Below, piece after piece: positions 24,872 to 33,280 of a stretch of DNA of 64,000 nucleotides (position 1 is the first letter of the stretch; each line of letters starts with the position of its first letter). Both the position numbers and the translations under genes were made by a program. A model generated the notes under the pieces. The model was not told where the DNA came from, made no database searches, and was given only the letters and a program-made list of their open reading frames with translations. The DNA is taken from positions 94,723-158,722 of the forward strand of contig NZ_NBYX01000018.1 in NCBI RefSeq assembly GCF_002099195.1. The letters run 5' to 3'. Source of the stretch: Burkholderia puraquae. Its GTDB lineage: Bacteria > Pseudomonadota > Gammaproteobacteria > Burkholderiales > Burkholderiaceae.

Positions 24872-25513
24872 TCAGCCGAGCGCGCCGGCCGTCGCGGCCT
24901 GCACGGGTTCGACGTCGGCGGGCGGAGCGGTGTAGCCGGAATCGAGTTCCTGCAGGCGGCCGTCGGCGAGCGAAAAGATCCAGCCGTGCACGAGCGGCGG
25001 CCGTTCGCGGCCCCGCACGATGGGGGACGCGCGCAGCAGCCGCACCTGTTCGAGCACGTTGAGTTCGGCGAGGCGGTCGGCGGCGGCCGTGTCGTCAAGC
25101 CCGTCGAGCGTGTCGCGATGGCGCCGCGCGAGCGCGCAGAGCGGCGCGATGCGGCGCGCGACGTGCGGCAGGTCGGACGGTGGCGGCAGCAGCGACGCGC
25201 GTACGCCGCCGCACCCGTAGTGCCCGCACACGATCACGTGGTCGACCTGCAGCACGCGCACCGCGTACTCGAGCACGCTGGCGGAATTGTCGTCGTCAGG
25301 ATGGAACAGGTTCGCGATGTTGCGATGGACGAACAGCTCGCCGGGCGCGCAGTGCGTGATGGTTTCGGCCGGCACGCGGCTGTCGGCGCAGCCGATCCAC
25401 AGCACGCGCGGGTTCTGGCCGCGCGCCAGCGCGTCGAAGAAACCGGGCGTGTATTCACGCGTTTCGCGGGCCCAGGCGATGTTGGCAACCAGCATGCTCT
25501 TGGGGCGATTCAT
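24872..25513 (-). CDS. Beta-class carbonic anhydrase
   Basis: 213-residue zinc enzyme interconverting CO2 and bicarbonate. Zinc ligands are C42 (in 'GCADSR', with D44 and R46), H98 and C101 in 'CGHYGCGGV'. Length and fold match Can/CynT-type enzymes. AAGGAG precedes the ATG at 25513. The gene is followed after 37 bases by the SulP transporter, so the pair probably acts together in bicarbonate supply or pH balance. A 19-base perfect palindrome lies about 120 bases upstream and may be its operator. Confidence 0.94.
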   Translation of the reverse strand: MNRPKSMLVANIAWARETREYTPGFFDALARGQNPRVLWIGCADSRVPAETITHCAPGELFVHRNIANLFHPDDDNSASVLEYAVRVLQVDHVIVCGHYGCGGVRASLLPPPSDLPHVARRIAPLCALARRHRDTLDGLDDTAAADRLAELNVLEQVRLLRASPIVRGRERPPLVHGWIFSLADGRLQELDSGYTAPPADVEPVQAATAGALG

Positions 25514-25634
25514 GAGGACTCCTTTTTGATAGGGGCAAACGAATATCGGCGGAAATGACGTAATGGCATTCTTTCTAAATTGAAAGGTTCTATTTCGACT
25601 GATATTAGGGGTATGCCCTAGCGCTTCGGGTGCG

Positions 25635-25653
25635 TTGAAACAATTTGTTTCAA
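25635..25653. promoter_or_regulatory. Perfect 19-base palindrome, candidate operator
   Basis: TTGAAACAA, one central T, TTGTTTCAA: two perfect nine-base arms in the intergenic region before the carbonic anhydrase-SulP operon. Size and symmetry fit a dimeric repressor or LysR-type site; the regulator is unknown and no regulator gene is adjacent. Confidence 0.5.
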
Positions 25654-25820
25654 ATTGGCTTGGCGTAGTGCATTGCATGCACCAATCCGCCGCATGACAT
25701 GCATTGCTTATGCCTGTTTCCGCGCAAAGGCCCGCATGACAGGGATGTCAGCGTGTTGCCATCTGAATGTTACGATCGGAAAAGATTTCCGTGGTATTTG
25801 CCGAATTAATCGGAAAGCGG

Positions 25821-25863
25821 AAAAAAGGAAATGGCCATTCACGAAATGATTCGTGAATGGCCA
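25821..25863 (-). terminator. Intrinsic terminator of the lipoprotein gene
   Basis: A 14-base perfect stem (25832-25845 with 25850-25863) with a four-base loop; on the - strand it is followed by TTTCCTTTTTT. It ends 31 bases after the lipoprotein stop codon. Confidence 0.88.
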
Positions 25864-25894
25864 CGGTGAAAATTGCGCGTAAATGCTTAATCGG

Positions 25895-26407
25895 TCAGAA
25901 CAGGTTGCGGCGGTCGGGGTCGTGCAGCGGGTCGGGCGTTTTCTGCGTGATGCGCAGGATGCCCTGCGGATCGAAGTAGAAGCTGTACATCATGTACCAG
26001 ACGTTGTCCTCGAGATACCGGTAGGTCCACACCTCTCGCTTCATCAGCGGGAAGTAGGACGTCTCGACGGGGCGTCCGAAGTTGACGAGGACGTCGGTCT
26101 TCGTCCACTTGCCGATCTCCGCGCGATAAAACTCGCTCGGCTGCAGGACCTGGCGCACGTTGACGATCTTGTGGGCTGCGTCGACGTCGGCCGCGATGGT
26201 GATTTCGCCCATCGGCTGGGTCGGCCACATCAGGCGCTTGCCGCCGCCGGGCAGGTCGTAGATCTCGCGCGGCGGGCCCATGCGTGCGACGATCGCCGAC
26301 TCGTCCTGGCCGGCCTGGTATTGCTGCCACGGTTGCGCGCAACCGGCCAGCAGCGCGGCGGCGCTGGCGAGCAGCACCGGCAGGCGCACGGAAATGCGAA
26401 AGCGCAT
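25895..26407 (-). CDS. Predicted outer-membrane or periplasmic lipoprotein
   Basis: 170-residue lipoprotein: signal peptide followed by lipobox LLAGC with the lipidated Cys at residue 22. The mature protein contains a SmpA/OmlA-like turn 'IVARMGPPREIYDLPGGGKRLMWP' split across about 40-63 and a second 'VLVNFGRPVETSYFPLMKREVWTYRY' repeat near 107-130, suggesting two BamE-like half domains. The function is not known. The start at 26407 has GGAG eight bases upstream; a start six codons earlier at 26425 is less likely. It is divergent from the ABC-type binding protein and ends at a strong hairpin terminator. Confidence 0.85.
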   Translation of the reverse strand: MRFRISVRLPVLLASAAALLAGCAQPWQQYQAGQDESAIVARMGPPREIYDLPGGGKRLMWPTQPMGEITIAADVDAAHKIVNVRQVLQPSEFYRAEIGKWTKTDVLVNFGRPVETSYFPLMKREVWTYRYLEDNVWYMMYSFYFDPQGILRITQKTPDPLHDPDRRNLF

Positions 26408-26576
26408 GGGGATTCTCCAGAACACGGAAACAAGTCCCGTTTTATCACGGACGGTGCGCGACCGCGCATCGCGCGGAAAAAATCGGTGCGGATCGCCTGT
26501 GCGGTCACGCTTGCGGGCGGCGGGGGCGCCGGCCTATGATCCGCGCTTCTCGGGCAGATTGAAGGGCAGGTGGCCG

Positions 26577-27836
26577 ATGCAGGGGTGGAAGCGGTGCGCG
26601 CTCGCGTTGAGCGCGGGGTGGATACTGGTGTCGTCCGCGTTTGCCGGCGGCGAGCCGGTGCGGATCGCGCTGATCGAAGGGATGTCGGGCCCGTTCGCGA
26701 ACGCCGGTGCGGCGGTCGAGCGCAACCTGCGCTTCGGCGTCGAACAGGTCAACGCGGCGGGCGGCGTGAAGCTGCGCGACGGCGCGCATCCGCTCGAACT
26801 TGTCGTGCTCGACAGCAAGGGCAGCCCCGAGGAGGCACTCGTGCAACTGCGCGCGGCCGCGGACCGCCATATCGGATTCGTCGCGCAGGGCAACAGTTCA
26901 GCCGTCGCGGCCGCGCTCGTCGCGGCGCTCGACAAGCTGAACGCGCGCGATCCGGACAACCGGATGCTGTTCCTCAACTATTCGGCCGACGATCCGGCGC
27001 TGACCGGCGCGCGCTGCAGTTTCTGGCATTTCCGCTTCGACGCGCACGCGGGCATGCGGATGGCCGCGCTCGCGGACGTGATGGCGCGCGACCGCGCGCT
27101 CCGCAAGGTCTACCTGCTGAACCAGGACTACAGTTTCGGCCACGACGTCAGCACGCTCGCACGGCAGGCGCTGGCTGCGCGGCGCCCGGACGTGACGATC
27201 GCCGGCGACGAATTCCACCCGATCGGCCGGATCAAGGATTTCTCGCCGTACATCGCGAAGATCCGCGCGAGCGGCGCCGACGCGGTCGTGACCGGCAACT
27301 GGGGCAACGACCTCACGCTGCTCGTGAAGGCGGCGCGCGAGCAGGGGCTGAATGCGAAGTTCTATACGTTCTATGGCAACAGCCTCGGCGCGCCGGCGGC
27401 ACTCGGCGACGCCGGTGTCGGACGGGTCGTGGCCGTGGCGGACTGGCACCCGAACGCGGGCGGCGCGAAATCCGATGCGTTCTACCGCGCGTTCCGGAAC
27501 CGTTTTCCGGCCGCCCAGGAGGACTATCCGGTGCGGCGGATGAGCCTGATGATCGAGATGCTGGCCGCGGCGATGAATCGCGCGGGTTCGGCCAACCCCG
27601 TTGCGGTCGCGCGGGCGCTCGAGGGTTTGTCATTCGACGACGGTTTCCATGCGTCGCGGATGCGGGGGCAGGATCACCAGCTGATCCAGCCCCTTTACGT
27701 AATGGAGATGGACAAGGCCGGCACGCCGGGCGTGCGCTTCGACAACGAGGGCTCCGGCTACGGCTTCCGGACGGTGCTCGCGGTGCCGGCGCAGCGTACG
27801 GAGGTGCCGTCCGCCTGCTCGATGACGCGCCCGTGA
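26577..27836 (+). CDS. ABC transporter substrate-binding protein, branched-chain amino-acid type
   Basis: 419-residue periplasmic binding protein. Residues 1-23 are a type I signal peptide ending in SAFA. The mature sequence has the Leu/Ile/Val-binding (Peripla_BP_6) fold: 'VRIALIEGMSGPFANAGAAVERNLRFGVEQVNAAGG' near the N-terminus and 'GADAVVTGNWGNDLTLLVKAAREQG' in the second lobe. No permease or ATPase genes are adjacent, so it is an orphan component or works with a remote transporter. The true ligand is unknown: many such orphans bind aromatic or amide compounds. The start is uncertain among weak signals; 26577 precedes the signal peptide. Confidence 0.87.
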   Translation: MQGWKRCALALSAGWILVSSAFAGGEPVRIALIEGMSGPFANAGAAVERNLRFGVEQVNAAGGVKLRDGAHPLELVVLDSKGSPEEALVQLRAAADRHIGFVAQGNSSAVAAALVAALDKLNARDPDNRMLFLNYSADDPALTGARCSFWHFRFDAHAGMRMAALADVMARDRALRKVYLLNQDYSFGHDVSTLARQALAARRPDVTIAGDEFHPIGRIKDFSPYIAKIRASGADAVVTGNWGNDLTLLVKAAREQGLNAKFYTFYGNSLGAPAALGDAGVGRVVAVADWHPNAGGAKSDAFYRAFRNRFPAAQEDYPVRRMSLMIEMLAAAMNRAGSANPVAVARALEGLSFDDGFHASRMRGQDHQLIQPLYVMEMDKAGTPGVRFDNEGSGYGFRTVLAVPAQRTEVPSACSMTRP

Positions 27837-27865
27837 CAGGAGGCGGTAAGAACGGTGCGGAGTTG

Positions 27866-27874
27866 TGCTACAAT
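27866..27874 (+). promoter_or_regulatory. Extended -10 promoter for rpsO
   Basis: TG at 27866-27867, one base, then TACAAT at 27869-27874, 70 bases before the rpsO ATG. No clear -35. Confidence 0.55.
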
Positions 27875-27943
27875 GCGCGCCGGTTGTAAGTCACGGCACG
27901 GCCATTCTTCCGTGTCCGCCTGTTCAGTTAGAAAGGAAATCAC

Positions 27944-28213
27944 ATGTCTGTTGCAGATATCAAGAAGTCGGAAGTTGTTGCTCAGTTCGCCCGCGGTACC
28001 AACGACACGGGGTCGCCCGAAGTCCAGGTCGCACTGCTGACCGCACGTATCGTCGAACTGACGGGTCACTTCAAGACCCACGCGAAGGATCACCACAGCC
28101 GCCGCGGCCTGCTGCGCATGGTGAGCCGCCGCCGCAAGCTGCTCGACTACCTCAAGGGCAAGGATGCCGACCGTTACCGCGCACTGATCGAGAAGCTGGG
28201 TCTGCGTAAGTAA
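27944..28213 (+). CDS. rpsO: 30S ribosomal protein S15
   Basis: 89-residue primary binding protein of 16S rRNA, exact family length. Key RNA-contact region 'FARGTNDTGSPEVQVALLTARI' (about 14-35) and 'HFKTHAKDHHSRRGLLRMVSRRRKLLDYLK' are fully conserved in character. AAAGGA precedes the ATG. It is followed by a terminator and then pnp, the widespread rpsO-pnp arrangement. Confidence 0.98.
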   Translation: MSVADIKKSEVVAQFARGTNDTGSPEVQVALLTARIVELTGHFKTHAKDHHSRRGLLRMVSRRRKLLDYLKGKDADRYRALIEKLGLRK

Positions 28214-28236
28214 TCGAGGCGATTGCCGCCAGCAAG

Positions 28237-28275
28237 ATGCCTGTGTCAGTCCGCTGATACAGGCATTTTGTTTTT
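28237..28275 (+). terminator. Terminator between rpsO and pnp
   Basis: A 13-base stem (28237-28249 with 28254-28266, one G-T pair) with loop TCCG, followed by TTTGTTTTT. Partial read-through into pnp is usual for this gene pair. Confidence 0.85.
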
Positions 28276-28365
28276 GCGCGATGCGTAGCGTCACACGCAC
28301 CGCAGGCTGTCCGGCACATACGTGCAGGGCTGCCGCAACGACTGATACCGGGGCGGGGTTTGTGT

Positions 28366-28404
28366 CATTCCAGCGCGTCGCTGCACGAGCGCCGCGCTGG
28401 AATG
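28366..28404 (+). promoter_or_regulatory. Long hairpin in pnp leader, candidate RNase III/PNPase autoregulation site
   Basis: Twelve perfect base pairs (28366-28377 with 28393-28404), a small mismatch, then four more pairs (28379-28382 with 28388-28391) and a five-base loop. It lies about 100 bases before the pnp ATG. In E. coli a similar pnp leader stem is cut by RNase III and used for PNPase autorepression; conservation of that mechanism here is inferred. Confidence 0.6.
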
Positions 28405-28503
28405 GCATAAAAAACACACCTTGCTCCGGGTGATTCGGTCGGGACGCCGCCGCGCGGGATGGCCGGCGCGGCGAATGAAATGCATGAATTCAAAGGAGCA
28501 ACC

Positions 28504-30651
28504 ATGTCCATGTTCAACAAGGTCGTGAAGGAATTCCAGTGGGGCCAGCACAAGGTGCGCCTCGAAACCGGTGAAGTCGCTCGCCAGGCAAGCGGCGCCG
28601 TGATCGTCGACGTCGAAGACACCGTCGTGCTGGCAACCGTCGTCGGCGCGAAGTCGGCGAAGCCGGGCCAGGATTTCTTCCCGCTGACCGTCGACTACCT
28701 CGAGAAGACCTATTCGGCCGGCAAGATCCCGGGCGGCTTCTTCCGTCGCGAAGGCCGTCCGTCGGAGCACGAGACGCTGACGTCGCGCCTGATCGACCGT
28801 CCGCTGCGCCCGCTGTTCCCGGAAGGCTTCTACAACGAAGTCCAGGTCGTGATCCACGTGCTGTCCGTGAACCCGGAAATCCCGGCGGACATCCCCGCGC
28901 TGATCGGCGCATCGGCTGCGCTCGCCGTGTCGGGCCTGCCGTTCAACGGCCCGGTCGGTGCCGCACGCGTGGCGTACATCGATAACGCCTACGTGCTGAA
29001 CCCGACGCGTGACCAGATCAAGGCATCGAGCCTCGACCTCGTCGTCGCGGGTACGGAGCGCGCCGTGCTGATGGTCGAGTCGGAAGCCGATCAGCTGTCG
29101 GAAGACGTGATGCTGGGCGCCGTGGTGTTCGGCCACGAGCAGATGCAGGTCGCGATCGACGCGATCCACGAACTGGTGCGCGAAGGCGGCAAGCCCGAGT
29201 GGGACTGGCAGCCGGCACCGAAGAACGAAGCGCTGATCGCGCGCGTGACCGAGCTGGCACAGAACGACCTGCTCGCGGCTTACCAGCTTCGCGACAAGCA
29301 AGCGCGTTCGGCGAAGCTGAAGGAAGTCTACGCAGCGACCTCGGCGAAGCTCGAGGAAGACGCGCTGGCGGCCGGTACGGTCGCAGCCGACAAGGCAACG
29401 GTCGGCAACGTGCTGTTCGACATCGAAGCCAAGATCGTCCGTTCGCAGATCCTGAACGGCGAGCCGCGCATCGACGGCCGCGACACGCGCACCGTGCGCC
29501 CGATCGAGATCCGTACCGGCGTGCTGCCGCGTACCCACGGCTCGGCGCTGTTCACGCGCGGCGAAACGCAGGCGCTGGTCGTCGCGACGCTCGGCACGAA
29601 GGGTGACGAGCAGATCATCGACGCGCTCGAAGGCGAATATCGCGAGCGCTTCATGCTCCACTACAACATGCCCCCGTTCGCGACCGGCGAAACGGGCCGC
29701 GTCGGCTCGCCGAAGCGCCGCGAAATCGGCCACGGCCGCCTCGCGAAGCGTGCACTGGTCAAGTGCCTGCCGAGCGCCGACGAATTCGGCTACTCGATCC
29801 GCGTAGTGTCGGAAATCACCGAATCGAACGGTTCGTCGTCGATGGCATCGGTGTGCGGCGGCTGCCTCGCACTGATGGACGCCGGCGTGCCGATGAAGGC
29901 GCACGTCGCGGGCATCGCGATGGGCCTGATCCTCGAAGGCAACAAGTTTGCGGTGCTGACCGACATCCTCGGCGACGAAGATCACCTCGGCGACATGGAC
30001 TTCAAGGTGGCCGGCACGGAGCAAGGCGTGACGGCGCTGCAGATGGACATCAAGATCCAGGGCATCACGAAGGAAATCATGCAGGTCGCGCTCGCGCAGG
30101 CGAAGGAAGGCCGCATGCACATCCTCGGCAAGATGACGTCGGCAGTCTCGGGTGCGAACACGCAACTGTCGGAGTTCGCGCCGCGCATGATCACGATCAA
30201 GATCAACCCGGAAAAGATCCGCGACGTGATCGGCAAGGGCGGTTCGGTGATCCGCGCGCTGACGGAAGAAACGGGCACGACCATCGACATCTCCGATGAC
30301 GGCGTCGTGACGATCGCGAGCACGAACAGCGACGGCATGGCCGAAGCGAAGAAGCGCATCGAGCAAATCACGGCCGAGATCGAAGTCGGCCAGGTGTACG
30401 AAGGCACGGTGCTCAAGCTGCTCGATTTCGGCGCGATCGTGAACCTGCTGCCGGGCAAGGACGGCCTGCTGCACATCTCGGAAATCGTCAACGAGCGTGT
30501 GAAGGACATCAACGACTACCTGAAGGAAGGCCAGCAAGTGAAGGTCAAGGTCATCCAGACGGACGAAAAGGGTCGCGTGCGTCTGTCGGCGAAGGCGCTG
30601 CTGAATGAAGCAGCGGCGGCGTCGCAGTCGGACACGCCGCCGCAGCAGTAA
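28504..30651 (+). CDS. pnp: Polyribonucleotide nucleotidyltransferase (PNPase)
   Basis: 715-residue 3'-to-5' phosphorolytic exoribonuclease of the RNA degradosome. Two RNase PH domains (about 1-220 and 320-540) flank a helical domain; the C-terminal KH domain contains 'VIGKGGSVIRALTEETG' (about 576-592) and the S1 domain begins 'GQVYEGTVLKLLDFGAIV' (about 635). Conserved 'FFRREGRPSEHE' and 'MASVCGGCLALMDAGVP' are present. The start at 28504 has AAAGGAG seven bases upstream; an upstream in-frame start at 28459 has no signal. Confidence 0.97.
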   Translation: MSMFNKVVKEFQWGQHKVRLETGEVARQASGAVIVDVEDTVVLATVVGAKSAKPGQDFFPLTVDYLEKTYSAGKIPGGFFRREGRPSEHETLTSRLIDRPLRPLFPEGFYNEVQVVIHVLSVNPEIPADIPALIGASAALAVSGLPFNGPVGAARVAYIDNAYVLNPTRDQIKASSLDLVVAGTERAVLMVESEADQLSEDVMLGAVVFGHEQMQVAIDAIHELVREGGKPEWDWQPAPKNEALIARVTELAQNDLLAAYQLRDKQARSAKLKEVYAATSAKLEEDALAAGTVAADKATVGNVLFDIEAKIVRSQILNGEPRIDGRDTRTVRPIEIRTGVLPRTHGSALFTRGETQALVVATLGTKGDEQIIDALEGEYRERFMLHYNMPPFATGETGRVGSPKRREIGHGRLAKRALVKCLPSADEFGYSIRVVSEITESNGSSSMASVCGGCLALMDAGVPMKAHVAGIAMGLILEGNKFAVLTDILGDEDHLGDMDFKVAGTEQGVTALQMDIKIQGITKEIMQVALAQAKEGRMHILGKMTSAVSGANTQLSEFAPRMITIKINPEKIRDVIGKGGSVIRALTEETGTTIDISDDGVVTIASTNSDGMAEAKKRIEQITAEIEVGQVYEGTVLKLLDFGAIVNLLPGKDGLLHISEIVNERVKDINDYLKEGQQVKVKVIQTDEKGRVRLSAKALLNEAAAASQSDTPPQQ

Positions 30652-30666
30652 GCGGGCGGGCGGACC

Positions 30667-30703
30667 AACGGCCGGCAGTGCGAAAGCGTGCCGGCCGTTT
30701 TTT
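30667..30703 (+). terminator. Intrinsic terminator after pnp
   Basis: Eleven-base stem (30667-30677 with 30689-30699), GC-rich loop containing CGAAAG, then six T residues. Confidence 0.88.
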
Positions 30704-30801
30704 CTGTAGCATCGTTGTGCGGCGCAGCAGCGCCGGCCAGGCGCCCGTGCCGTGCGCGGGCGCGCCATCCGTCCGATCCTGATCCCGGAGCGACCATCAC
30801 C

Positions 30802-31821
30802 ATGAAAGCCATCGAAATCACCGAATTCGGCGCCCCCGACGTGCTGAAGCTTGCGGAGCGTCCGCGCCCCGAACCGAAGCGCGGCGAAGTGCTGATCAAG
30901 GTGGCGGCTTCCGGTGTGAACCGGCCCGACGTGTTCCAGCGCAAGGGCGCCTATGCGCCGCCGCCGGGTGCGTCGGATCTGCCGGGCCTCGAGGTCGCGG
31001 GCGAGATCGTCGGCGGCGACCTGTCCGACGCCGCGCTGAATCCGTTCGGCCTGACGCTCGGCGATCGCGTGTGTGCGCTGCTCGCGGGCGGCGGCTATGC
31101 CGAGTATGCGGTCGCACCGCTGCTGCAATGCCTGCCGGTGCCCGACGGGCTGACCGATATCGAGGCCGCGTCGCTGCCCGAAACGTTTTTCACCGTGTGG
31201 AGCAACGTGTTCGACCGTGCGCAACTCGGCGCGGGCGAGGGCGGCGAGCAGGAGACGCTGCTCGTGCAGGGCGGCTCGAGCGGCATCGGCGTGACGGCGA
31301 TCCAGATCGCGCACGCGCTCGGTTTTCGCGTGTTCGCGACGGCCGGTACTGCCGACAAGTGCCGTGCGTGCGAGGCGCTCGGCGCCGAACGCGCGATCAA
31401 CTACAAGACGGAGGACTTCGTCGAAGTCGTGAAGTCGCTGACGCACGATCGCGGCGTTGATGTGATCCTCGACATGGTGGCGGGCTCGTACGTGCCGCGC
31501 GAACTGTCCGCGCTTGCGGATGGCGGCCGTCTCGTGCTGATCGCGCTGCTCGGTGGCGCGAAGGCCGACGTCAACCTGGGTGAGATCCTGCGTCGCCGGC
31601 TGACGATCACGGGTTCGACGCTGCGCCCGCGTCCGGTCGAGTTCAAGGCGCAGATCGCCGCGCAACTGAAGGCGCGCGTGTGGCCGCTGCTTGCCGACGG
31701 CCGCATCAAGCCGGTGATCTATCGCGTATTGCCCGCTGCGGAGGCCGCGCAGGCGCACGCGCTGATGGAAAGCAGCGAGCACACCGGCAAGATCGTGCTC
31801 GATTGGGGTACGAACGCCTGA
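30802..31821 (+). CDS. NAD(P)H-quinone oxidoreductase (zinc-less MDR family, PIG3-like)
   Basis: 339-residue medium-chain reductase of the quinone-oxidoreductase branch. The N-terminal GroES-like domain starts 'MKAIEITEFGAPDVLKLAERP'; the nucleotide-binding motif is 'VQGGSSGIGVTAIQIAHALG' (about 154-173). Zinc ligand cysteines of alcohol dehydrogenases are absent, as expected for this group. The C-terminal 'ALMESSEHTGKIVLDW' is typical of PIG3/QOR proteins. It probably reduces quinones or enones with NADPH. CCCGGAG precedes the ATG by 11 bases. The gene lies between pnp and tpiA, bounded by a terminator upstream and a promoter downstream. Confidence 0.9.
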   Translation: MKAIEITEFGAPDVLKLAERPRPEPKRGEVLIKVAASGVNRPDVFQRKGAYAPPPGASDLPGLEVAGEIVGGDLSDAALNPFGLTLGDRVCALLAGGGYAEYAVAPLLQCLPVPDGLTDIEAASLPETFFTVWSNVFDRAQLGAGEGGEQETLLVQGGSSGIGVTAIQIAHALGFRVFATAGTADKCRACEALGAERAINYKTEDFVEVVKSLTHDRGVDVILDMVAGSYVPRELSALADGGRLVLIALLGGAKADVNLGEILRRRLTITGSTLRPRPVEFKAQIAAQLKARVWPLLADGRIKPVIYRVLPAAEAAQAHALMESSEHTGKIVLDWGTNA

Positions 31822-31853
31822 CGGCCCGTGCGGCCGGGCTTGACATGCGCGGT

Positions 31854-31883
31854 TTGACCGGTTCAAGCCGCGCGCAGTAAAAT
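31854..31883 (+). promoter_or_regulatory. Promoter for tpiA-secG
   Basis: TTGACC at 31854-31859, an 18-base spacer, and TAAAAT at 31878-31883, about 80 bases before tpiA. Confidence 0.55.
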
Positions 31884-31962
31884 CGCCGGTTTGCTTCGCC
31901 AGATCAAACCTGACGGCCGGTTTCCGGCGCGTTAATGACCAAGCGGTGACGAGACAGACACG

Positions 31963-32718
31963 ATGTCGAAACAGAGAACTAAGCGTGTGATCGGCAACTG
32001 GAAAATGCACGGCCGGCTGGCCGGCAACCAGGCATTGCTGAACGAAGTGGTGCAGGGCGCGGGCGCGGTGGCGGCCGAAACGTCGGTCGGCGTGTGCGTG
32101 CCGTTCCCGTATCTCGCGCAGGTTCAGGCGCAGCTCGACGGCGGCCGTGTCGCCTGGGGGGCGCAGGACGTGTCGGCGCACGAGCAGGGCGCGTTCACCG
32201 GCGAAGTGGCCGCCGCGATGGTCGCGGAGTTCGGCGCACGCTATGCGATCGTCGGTCACTCGGAGCGTCGCGCGTATCACGGCGAGCGCAACGAGACGGT
32301 CGCGGCGAAGGCGCAGCGCGCGCTCGCAGCGGGGCTCACGCCTGTCGTATGCGTCGGCGAGACGCTCGACGAGCGCGAATCGGGTGCGACCGAGCAGGTG
32401 GTCGGTGCGCAGCTCGACGCCGTGCTGGCCGTGCTGACCGCCGACGAGGCCGCGCGCATCGTCGTCGCGTACGAGCCGGTCTGGGCGATCGGCACGGGCA
32501 AGAGTGCGACGTCGGCGCAGGCACAGGACGTGCACGCGTTCCTGCGTGCGCGTCTCGCGACAAAGGGCGCGGCGGACGTGTCCGTGCTGTACGGCGGCAG
32601 CGTGAAGCCGGACAACGCGGAAGAGCTGTTTGCGCAGCCGGACATCGACGGCGGCCTGATCGGCGGCGCGTCGCTGAAGGCGGAAGATTTCCTGGCGATC
32701 TGCCGGGCCGCACGCTGA
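31963..32718 (+). CDS. tpiA: Triosephosphate isomerase
   Basis: 251-residue glycolytic TIM-barrel enzyme interconverting dihydroxyacetone phosphate and glyceraldehyde-3-phosphate. Catalytic residues are visible: Lys in 'GNWKMHG' (near 12), His in 'VGHSERR' (near 96), and Glu in 'YEPVWAIGTGKSAT' (near 168). Phosphate-binding 'LYGGSVKPDNAEELF' and 'GGASLKAEDFL' are intact. Followed after 72 bases by secG, a common arrangement. Confidence 0.97.
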   Translation: MSKQRTKRVIGNWKMHGRLAGNQALLNEVVQGAGAVAAETSVGVCVPFPYLAQVQAQLDGGRVAWGAQDVSAHEQGAFTGEVAAAMVAEFGARYAIVGHSERRAYHGERNETVAAKAQRALAAGLTPVVCVGETLDERESGATEQVVGAQLDAVLAVLTADEAARIVVAYEPVWAIGTGKSATSAQAQDVHAFLRARLATKGAADVSVLYGGSVKPDNAEELFAQPDIDGGLIGGASLKAEDFLAICRAAR

Positions 32719-32790
32719 GCGGTCCGCGATCGAATTGAACCATGACGGCGGCCGGTCGTTCCGGTCGCCCGATCCATTCGGGTGGGTGTG

Positions 32791-33168
32791 ATGCTGTTAT
32801 TCAAGACGCTGATTATTGTGGTGCAGGTGCTGTCTGCACTCGGTGTGATTGGTCTCGTGCTGCTGCAGCACGGCAAGGGTGCCGACATGGGCGCCGCGTT
32901 CGGCAGCGGTGCGTCGGGCAGCCTGTTCGGTGCGACGGGCTCGGCGAACTTCCTGTCGCGTACGACGGGCATTCTCGCGACGATCTTCTTCGTCGCGACG
33001 CTCGCGCTGACGTACCTCGGCTCGTACAAGTCGACACCGTCGGCGGGCGTGCTCGGCGCGGCGGCGACCGCGCCGGTTTCGGCGCCTGCGGCGTCGGTGC
33101 CGGCCGTCGCGGCATCCGCTGCCGCGGGTTCGGCTGCAAGCGCGCCGGGCCAGGATGTCCCGAAATAA
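32791..33168 (+). CDS. secG: Preprotein translocase subunit SecG
   Basis: 125-residue accessory subunit of the SecYEG translocon. Two membrane helices (about 2-23 and 52-72) flank the conserved loop 'LLQHGKGADMGAAFGSGASGSLFGA'. A long Ala/Pro/Ser-rich C-terminal tail (about 80-125) extends beyond the E. coli form, as is common in Burkholderia. Several possible starts exist (GTG at 32782 and 32788, ATG at 32791); ATG is preferred because it gives the standard N-terminus. Confidence 0.93.
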   Translation: MLLFKTLIIVVQVLSALGVIGLVLLQHGKGADMGAAFGSGASGSLFGATGSANFLSRTTGILATIFFVATLALTYLGSYKSTPSAGVLGAAATAPVSAPAASVPAVAASAAAGSAASAPGQDVPK

Positions 33169-33194
33169 AAAGTTAATTTTTTTGCGGTTGTGCG

Positions 33195-33223
33195 TTGAAC
33201 AAATCCCGAAGTCAGGTTAGAAT
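33195..33223 (+). promoter_or_regulatory. Promoter of the tRNA-Leu gene
   Basis: TTGAAC at 33195-33200, a 17-base spacer, TAGAAT at 33218-33223; expected start near 33230, about 50 bases before the tRNA. Confidence 0.7.
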
Positions 33224-33280
33224 TTAATTCTTGAAGCGATTCGCGGGAAACAAGTAGTTACAACCCCGGTTGCATGCAGT

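Larger units (their letters stand above)
25514..25894. other. Intergenic region upstream of carbonic anhydrase
   Basis: A 381-base region that is clearly more AT-rich than its surroundings. It holds the 19-base palindrome at 25635-25653, an AT-rich promoter zone for the carbonic anhydrase on the - strand (25520-25620), repeated GCATG/CATGC elements around 25672-25705, and at its right end the terminator hairpin of the lipoprotein gene (25821-25863). I found no supported coding frame in it. Confidence 0.6.

Noticed and set aside
28291..32535. A 1414-codon open frame on the - strand antisense to pnp, the quinone oxidoreductase and tpiA
   Set aside because: It runs through three unmistakable + strand genes, has Arg/His/Asp-rich low-complexity translation with no recognisable domain, and is explained by the GC bias at third codon positions.
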